Below, piece by piece: positions 58,381 to 64,000 of a stretch of DNA of 64,000 nt; positions within the stretch are counted from its first letter, which is position 1, and each line of letters starts with the position of its first letter. Below the pieces are notes generated by a model. The model made no database searches. It was not told the DNA's origin and worked only from the letters and a program-made list of their open reading frames with translations. The position numbers and the translations under genes were made by a program. The stretch is taken from contig OZ010786.1 in the NCBI GenBank assembly GCA_963932465.1, forward strand, positions 536,613,073-536,677,072, read 5' to 3'. This DNA comes from Maratus speciosus. Its lineage: Eukaryota; Arthropoda; Arachnida; Araneae; Salticidae.

Positions 58381-59144
58381 TAATTAGAGTTGTAAAAATA
58401 ATTCGAATATGTATCCCTACATAGGTAGAAATTATTCGAAATGAATTTTTATCTGTTATGTTTTTTTTTTTTTTTTTTATTAAAATAAATTTCAGCACAC
58501 TATTTCGAATGAATAGAAATTAGTAGATTATAGACGGAACTGCATAAAATAATTAGAGTGCATTTCCGCCTATGCACGGTAATTTACGAAATTTGGTTCA
58601 AAAATGTGCTATGCTTTTTCTTAAAAGTTTACTTAGGTATATTATTTAACTTATTGAACTAGGAAGGATTCTTAAAACGTTGAATGCCAAGCCTATTTTG
58701 ACTGTGTTTCCGTTTGGGCAACGAAATAAGATTCCCATTTCATAATTTGTAAATGTCAATCAGCGTTCACTGACGCGACCTAAGCTGAAAATTCAGTGTC
58801 AGTCATCGGTGACTGACGTGACACTAAACGTTTTAACGTTTTATCTACTGACGGTACTTATAAGTATCATTAAAATAACTTGTTATAAAAATCATTTAAT
58901 ACTTCGATTACTACTAATACAGTTTAAAATGCGTAATAGATGCATCACAAATGTGTTCCAAAAGTATTATTGGTTACACAAAACAAAAATATTTTTAAAA
59001 GGATGATTTTTTTTTTTTTTTTATCTTTGCATCTTTTCAGATTTCTTAGCTTTGGGGGAGGAGGGGGGATTTTTCAATTTGTAAGTATTTCTATTTTTTT
59101 ATTGTAAGGAAATTGTATTTGCACATTTTCTATTTCTACAAAAT
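58381..59144. other. AT-rich DNA with small hairpins
   Basis: GTCAGTCATCGGTGACTGAC at about 58798-58817 is a near-perfect 20-base palindrome next to CACTGACGCGAC. T runs lie at 58459-58478 and 59007-59022. The 65-codon plus frame (58809-59006) has no motif. Confidence 0.5.
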
Positions 59145-59145
59145 A

Positions 59146-59319
59146 CAGTAAAACCTCTATAACGGACACTCCTGAATAGCGGACAACTCTATTTAGCGGA
59201 CAGTTTTTTTATCTTTGACACCTACATATTTGTATGTTTTTGCCTCTGAAAAGCGGACACCTCCAAATAGCGGACAAATTCTGTGCTTCTTAGGTGTCCG
59301 TTATTAAGAGGTTTTACTG
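59146..59319. mobile_element. 174-bp pogo/Tigger-type MITE
   Basis: CAGTAAAACCTC at the left and GAGGTTTTACTG at the right are perfect, flanked by TA (59144-59145 and 59320-59321). Inside, the word (A)TAGCGGACA recurs: TATAACGGACACTC, AATAGCGGACAACT, TTTAGCGGACAG, AAAGCGGACACCTC, AATAGCGGACAAAT and GTGTCCGTTATT. From general knowledge, Tigger elements have ends of this CAGT-AAACCTC pattern. There is no coding capacity. Confidence 0.92.
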
Positions 59320-59321
59320 TA

Positions 59322-60519
59322 CTACGAAAAATATTTAAAATAAAAGATTTGAGTGTGGCCATAAGTATCGCACAAAATCCCTATAAATTCAAATTTAATT
59401 AATCCTTCTAAATACTTCAATCCTGCTAAAATTTAATAAATGATTATGTAAATTTACTAATATAGTTTAAAAAATTCACGAAAAATAGATTAGAATATAA
59501 AATTTTCATGAATACATAATTCAGTATATAAAGCTTTAAAGTAATATTTGTGATAGAAAGAGTTCCATAATCTACATAAAATCTATATTTTTGCATTCTT
59601 GTTTTAAAAGTATTGCATAATGAATAATAAAACACTTTTGAAACTTAAATTGTAAATTATTGTCGCTCCGTATCTACTCTATTATGAATTATGAAAAAAA
59701 AAACTTTTTTTCAGTTTATTAACAATAACATTTGAAATTTCTTTACTTTGTATGTAAATATATATATATATATATATTTAATTGATATTGTAAAGTAATT
59801 AATAAAAATAAGATATTTAATGAAAGAAATAGTATTTTACACAAGTTTATGAAAAATGTCATTTAACATTTTCAATGAAATTTTATTAAATAGTACTTAA
59901 TTTAATATATGCAATGCTCAATGTGTATTGTGCAAATGCTTTTACAAAATAGTGAAAGGATGACAAAATCTGAAGCCTTTGAAATGTTATGATATTTATG
60001 CAAAAGATGATATATAAAAAATTAAAGCAGGGTACAACTGCTGTATTATGAATTTCAAAAGTATGTTGGTAAGCAGTAAAAGCTTATTAATTCATATTCT
60101 TAATAAGATTTAATTTATTTTAAAATAATTCCTTGAACTGAAATATATATTAGTTTTTATTCTATATTACTTATACGCAAATTTCTTTGAAAAATTACAG
60201 AATATTATGATCAATAGATATAAATTAAATATGAAAAATTAATTTTATTTTGATATTTACTACTACTTCTTTCGAAAAGCCGAGTGTTTGAGAGAGAATA
60301 TTTACGCAATATAATGATTAGTTATAATTTAATTACTAGATAGTACCCGTCAATATTTGACGATAAATAACTTGTTTATTAGAATTTTCCATTCGATAAA
60401 TTCTTGAGTTTTGAATTAGTTGCTTTTAAACTATTTATTGAAATCGTGACAAATTTTTATATTGCATAAGTGATTCCTATTTCTTGAAGGCGAGCTAGAG
60501 GGTGTTGTGAGTCTAATCT
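59322..60519. other. AT-rich DNA without a recognised feature
   Basis: A (TA)n tract lies at 59758-59778. Nothing else is recognisable. Confidence 0.5.
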
Positions 60520-61370
60520 ATTGAATGAAGTAAAAGAACTTTAAGTTTATAATTTAGAACCAATTTTGCTTGCCTTTTATCAGAAATTTACTAAAAAATA
60601 CTGGACAGAGCATTTATTTTTACTTACTACAGTCTCAATTTTTTTGTTGAAAAAATAACAATATCTATTTTTTATTTTTATTTTTAACTACACGACCTTT
60701 AAAAACAGCCATTAAATTATTTATATCAGTCTCATTCTCTAAAAGCCTAATTTAGAAACTTGATGCAACTAGCGATTTATAATATATTTTTCTGTATTTA
60801 CTAACCTATTGAATGAAGTGAGAGAACTGTAAGTTTATAATTTACAGCCAATTATGCTTGCCTTTCATCAAAAATTTACCGAAACATACTGGATAGAGCA
60901 TTTATTTTTACTTACTACGGTTTCTCTCTCTCTCTCTCTCACATTTTTTTAATAACAATAACCATTTTTATATATTTTTTTAAAATGCATGACCTTTAAA
61001 AGCTGCCATGAATTTATTTATATCAGTCCTATTCTCTAAAACCCTAATTTCGGAACTTGATACAACTAACGATTTATAATATATATTTTTTATTAACTAA
61101 ACTATTGAATGAAGTAAAAGAACTTTAAGTTTATAATTTACAGCCAATTATGCTTACCTTTTATCAGAAATTTACCAAAATACACTGGACAGAGCATTTA
61201 TCTTTACTTACTACGCTTTCTCTCTCTCTTTTTATTTTTTAATAACAATATCTATTTTTATTTTTAATTTTTTAACTTCACGACGTTTAAAAGCTGCCAT
61301 GAATTTTATGTATATAAGTCTCATTCTCTAAAAGATTAATTTTGAAACTTGATGCAACTAACGATTTTTA
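60520..61370. repeat. 290-bp tandem repeat, three copies
   Basis: Units start at 60520, 60808 and 61104 with ATTGAATGAAGT. They share AAGTTTATAATTTACAGCC, GGACAGAGCATTTATTTTTA, GCCATGAATTTATTTATATC and GCAACTA-CGATTTATAATAT. A (TC)n run differs in length between units (absent, long, short). Confidence 0.93.
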
Positions 61371-61856
61371 ATAGGGAAACTCCGGGAGAGTCACCGGATA
61401 CGGGATAGATCCTGCACCCTTTGTATTTCTTGTAATTATCGATAGTTGGTCGTCAAACGCACAATATTGGTGCGCAATGAGATTAATTTAACCAGTGTAT
61501 AGCGTGAATCCCGTTTCGATGTTTACTTGCAGAAGTACAATCCTTAATTTGACGTAAGTTCACGATTTCACTGTCTAAACTTTTAAGGACGTTATGTTTA
61601 AATATAATTCATACACTAATTAAGAAATGCATGCATGATTTCGACGTCAAGACTAAGTGTAGCGTCTGTATAGAGCAATGTGTGTATGGTTATGCCATTC
61701 CCCTTAGTGATGGCAGGTAACTGTGATGGCCGACGTCTGCACCATGCAAAATGGGATACATGCCGCACTGATATTCCGATATACATGCCGCAGTTTTTCT
61801 TATGCGGAATGATTAAGTGTTATTAAATGTTCCTTTTCTTTTTGCACAGACTAACC

Positions 61857-62012
61857 ATGTTAGGCATGTTATCAAGTTTAATAAAACCAAAGGAGAAAAA
61901 GGGGGAAATAAAAAGTAAGAAATGCAAGAAAGATGCAAGTCAAGATGATAATAATGAAAATTGGACTACGCGTAACGCAGAAGTTCTTTCCAAACTACTC
62001 CAAAAAAGATGA
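61857..62012 (+). CDS. Possible terminal exon, basic protein, function unknown
   Basis: A pyrimidine-rich tract ending TTTTTGCACAG at 61849 is a convincing 3' splice site. The frame that follows it runs from ATG (61857) to TGA (62010). The 51 codons are rich in Lys and Glu (KPKEKKGEIKSKKCKK), followed by a polar segment (SQDDNNENW) and RNAEVLSKLLQKR. I recognise no domain. Its place inside an element with terminal repeats suggests the last coding exon of a transposase or accessory protein, but the upstream exons are not seen. It may be decayed. Confidence 0.3.
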   Translation: MLGMLSSLIKPKEKKGEIKSKKCKKDASQDDNNENWTTRNAEVLSKLLQKR

Positions 62013-62114
62013 AGTGTAATTGGCTTCGTTGCATCATGTGTTTAAATGTAGTTACATAAAGGCTGTACTTTTTCGACACTTTTTTTGTAGATTGTAGTCG
62101 AAAAAACTTGTCTC

Positions 62115-62322
62115 TTAACCCATTCGGGACCATAGGTGCATATAAGCACCTTCATAAAGAGCTTACAAAATTTGTTTCTGGCACCACTATAAAATAAAAG
62201 TAATACTTGGTTTCTTTAATTAGAGCATTTTCATGATTATTTAAGTAAAGTTAACTTGTTTTAAAAAGGTTGTACCAACCGAATTAAATTTGTGTAAAAG
62301 CCACCGGTCTCGAAAGGGCTAA
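62115..62322. mobile_element. TTAA-flanked MITE with CCCATTCGGGACC ends
   Basis: The left end is TTAACCCATTCGGGACC. The right end read inward is TTAGCCCTTTCGAGACC, with one base of the second TTAA mutated. The inverted repeats extend to GGTGC/GGTGG. The 208-bp element has no coding sequence and is nested in the element spanning 61371-62845. Confidence 0.7.
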
Positions 62323-62595
62323 CAATTAAATTATGTAAACACAATTTTACTTTTTTCTTTTCCCTTTCTAATACATTGATATTACATTGTTGCTGAAATA
62401 ACAATTAAAATTTAATGTAAAAAATAAGTCGATAATTTTAATAGTAAAAGTAGGCAACAATTATTAATTTGAATCCACTAATACATTTCATTGTACTCAT
62501 TTAGTTTCATTTTATTATTACATAGTTAATTATAGTCCAGATATGAATATTTTTTTAAATATTTTTATTTATAATTTCATTCTGTTCTTATTACA

Positions 62596-62656
62596 AGCGC
62601 TGCATTACTACCGCACAAGTGCGGCGCTCAGTCTGAATCTACGAGTGACGCGCCGC
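62596..62656. repeat. G+C-rich imperfect hairpin
   Basis: CATTACTACCGCAC near the left and GCGCCGCAGTGTAATG at the right can pair. CCGCAC-AAGT-GCGG is a second small stem inside. It stands out in its AT-rich surroundings and repeats the CCGCAC word found near the ends of the surrounding element. Confidence 0.55.
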
Positions 62657-62845
62657 AGTGTAATGTTTTAGAAAAAAAATGTTAAAAAAATATTAATAAT
62701 GTGTTTTGAATTTTTTTGTCGCAGTACACGCGTTGTATATTTAACATTAAATAGCACAGCATGATTTTTTAAATTTTATGTCCACCATGGGACTTTATGC
62801 TCAAATTGAAAAAAATGTGCGGCATAAATCCCGGAATTACCCTAT

Positions 62846-63288
62846 ATATTTTTTATTACTTTAATTTTATTTTACTTTTTCCTTCATTTTCTTAAATATT
62901 AAACTATGTATATCAATATAATTTATTTTATAGTTCTTATATGAATATTTTTCTTTCTTTCCGTTTTATTTATTTATTTATTTACGGAAAAGAATGACAA
63001 ACTTTTCATTCTGACTCGCACACCTATATATTCTTGATAAGTCAAAAAATATAAATAAAAGTTGTAGATCAGCTCAATTTATTTAATTGATAATTACATG
63101 CAAAATATTTTAGGTTAAATATTTTAAATATAAAATTATTATTTTTAAAAAATATTTTTGAGTGTTAAATTTTATTTAATGATAAACCATTCAAATAATA
63201 ATAAAATAAATATCATATAACTTCTCTTCTTAATAAAATTTGTCATTGTGGAAATGAAATATCGCCAAATATGGTACAGAAATCATTT
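62846..63288. other. AT-rich DNA without a recognised feature
   Basis: Nothing I can support. Confidence 0.5.
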
Positions 63289-63374
63289 TGCCGGGCGTTG
63301 GGCTCGAACCTGCGTCATCTACAAAAGTTCAGAGCTTTAAACTGGTGCTTTAGACCACTCTGCTAACCACACCT
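63289..63374 (-). tRNA. tRNA(Leu)-like pseudogene or SINE head
   Basis: On the minus strand it reads TGTGGTTAGCAGAGTGGTCT (an A box close to the class II TGGCCGAGTGGTCT), AAAGCACCAGT, a loop including TTAAAGC, a long variable segment, and GCAGGTTCGAGCCC as a B box, ending GCCCGGCA. The order and about 86-base length fit a leucine tRNA. The 5' end does not pair with the 3' acceptor strand, so it is a pseudogene or a SINE head. Confidence 0.6.
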
Positions 63375-64000
63375 GCTCTACCTTTCCTCTAAATGGGAGA
63401 TCTAGTAAATTTAACTTCGCGCAAACGCAAATTTTTAGGTCTGATCTTACAAAATCCGTTTTACGCTTTAATATATATGCAGAAAGGGGGGGGGGGACTT
63501 TACACTCATTCATACAAGAAAACATTTTGTTGCCTTATAAATCATATGAGATAAGGTGGTGAATATTAACTAATGCAGTGTCTACCAAGTAAATATAATC
63601 CGGTATGGTAGAGGTGGGGCGGGGGTCCAAAATTCAAGCATTCCCTTGAAAACTTTGAATAAAATAACGTTTTGAAAATGATCAGCTGAAAATTATAGAT
63701 TTTCATGAATTATTTTTATGAATCAAAACAAATATGTGTTTAAAAGAATGAAATTAAATGATAAAATAAAATTCAATTTGAACTGCATGCATAAAATTGT
63801 GATTCATTACAGTAAATATATAATTTTTTAAAGAATAAAGTAGTGTTCCCGTTTAACACTTTTCAAAGCACAATGGAATTATTTAAGAGATTCTTAAAAA
63901 TATATGACGATTTCAGCTTACCTTGACAATGTATGCCAGTGATGAATTCAGAATGTGGTAAGTGGGAATATCTTCCCCCTACCCTGTACATTGAAATCCC
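63375..64000. other. AT-rich DNA to the window end
   Basis: An 11-base G run lies near 63486-63496. A G+C-richer piece near 63600-63640 has no frame. No element was recognised. Confidence 0.5.

Larger units (their letters stand above)
61371..62845 (+). mobile_element. DNA transposon with AGGGxAAxTCCGGGA ends
   Basis: The left end reads ATAGGGAAACTCCGGGAGA. The right end read inward is ATAGGGTAATTCCGGGATT, matching at 13 of the 15 positions of AGGGxAAxTCCGGGA. The word ATGCCGCAC or GTGCGGCAT occurs at 61760, 61788 (as ATGCCGCAG) and 62819, a subterminal motif set as in the other pogo-type elements. Inside are a possible exon (61850-62012), a nested TTAA MITE (62115-62322) and a G+C-rich hairpin region (62596-62656). 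The superfamily is uncertain. Confidence 0.55.

Noticed and set aside
7265..63374. Functional tRNA genes
   Set aside because: All tRNA-like sequences lack a paired acceptor stem, a normal D arm or the T at position 33, and most run into repeat bodies.

Overview
This is a eukaryotic window: about 70% A+T, no long open reading frame, dozens of A/T homopolymers of 20-45 bases, dinucleotide microsatellites, and densely layered transposable elements. The mix of Tc1/mariner, pogo/Tigger, piggyBac, hAT and Helitron elements with tRNA-derived SINEs fits an arthropod. A chelicerate such as a spider is my guess, but nothing here fixes the species. I find no intact host gene. The coding sequence I recognise consists of broken transposase remnants of three families (mariner, pogo-type, piggyBac), plus two small unassigned ORFs.

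Layout. 0-4.4 kb: a retroposon 3' end, a tRNA-like SINE and two short tandem repeats. 4.5-6.2 kb: a Tc1/mariner-type element carrying a younger insertion with 13-bp target duplications. 6.5-9.5 kb: a TTAA-flanked foldback element, a head-to-head pair of tRNA-SINEs, a 334-bp tandem repeat and a second SINE. 9.8-11.8 kb: a 146-bp satellite. 13.1-14.8 kb: a pogo-type element with a zinc-finger transposase remnant and about ten subterminal motif copies. 15.3-17.6 kb: a 1.1-kb duplicated unit. 21.3-23.4 kb: a TTAA element with a nested palindrome, then a 290-bp hairpin. 24.2-25.6 kb: a second 146-bp array between 10-bp inverted repeats. 26.0-27.1 kb: a Tc1/mariner element whose empty target is seen at 22.3 kb. 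28.2-28.6 kb: a short Helitron. 34.9-36.4 kb: a hAT element. 39.4-40.7 kb: two TTAA elements in a row. 42.8-45.2 kb: a deleted mariner and a 1.8-kb Helitron. 45.8-47.4 kb: a 520-bp triplication.

49.8-55.9 kb is the most informative stretch. A piggyBac element with a readable but dead transposase has had each of its two terminal inverted repeats hit by a hAT element at the same octamer, and its body hit by a pogo-type element and a small MITE. 57-63 kb holds further pogo-type ends, a 290-bp triplication, an element with a possible exon and another tRNA-like SINE.

No cellular pathway can be read from this window. The interactions visible are between transposons: nested insertion order, shared target sites, and family-specific motif arrays near element ends.
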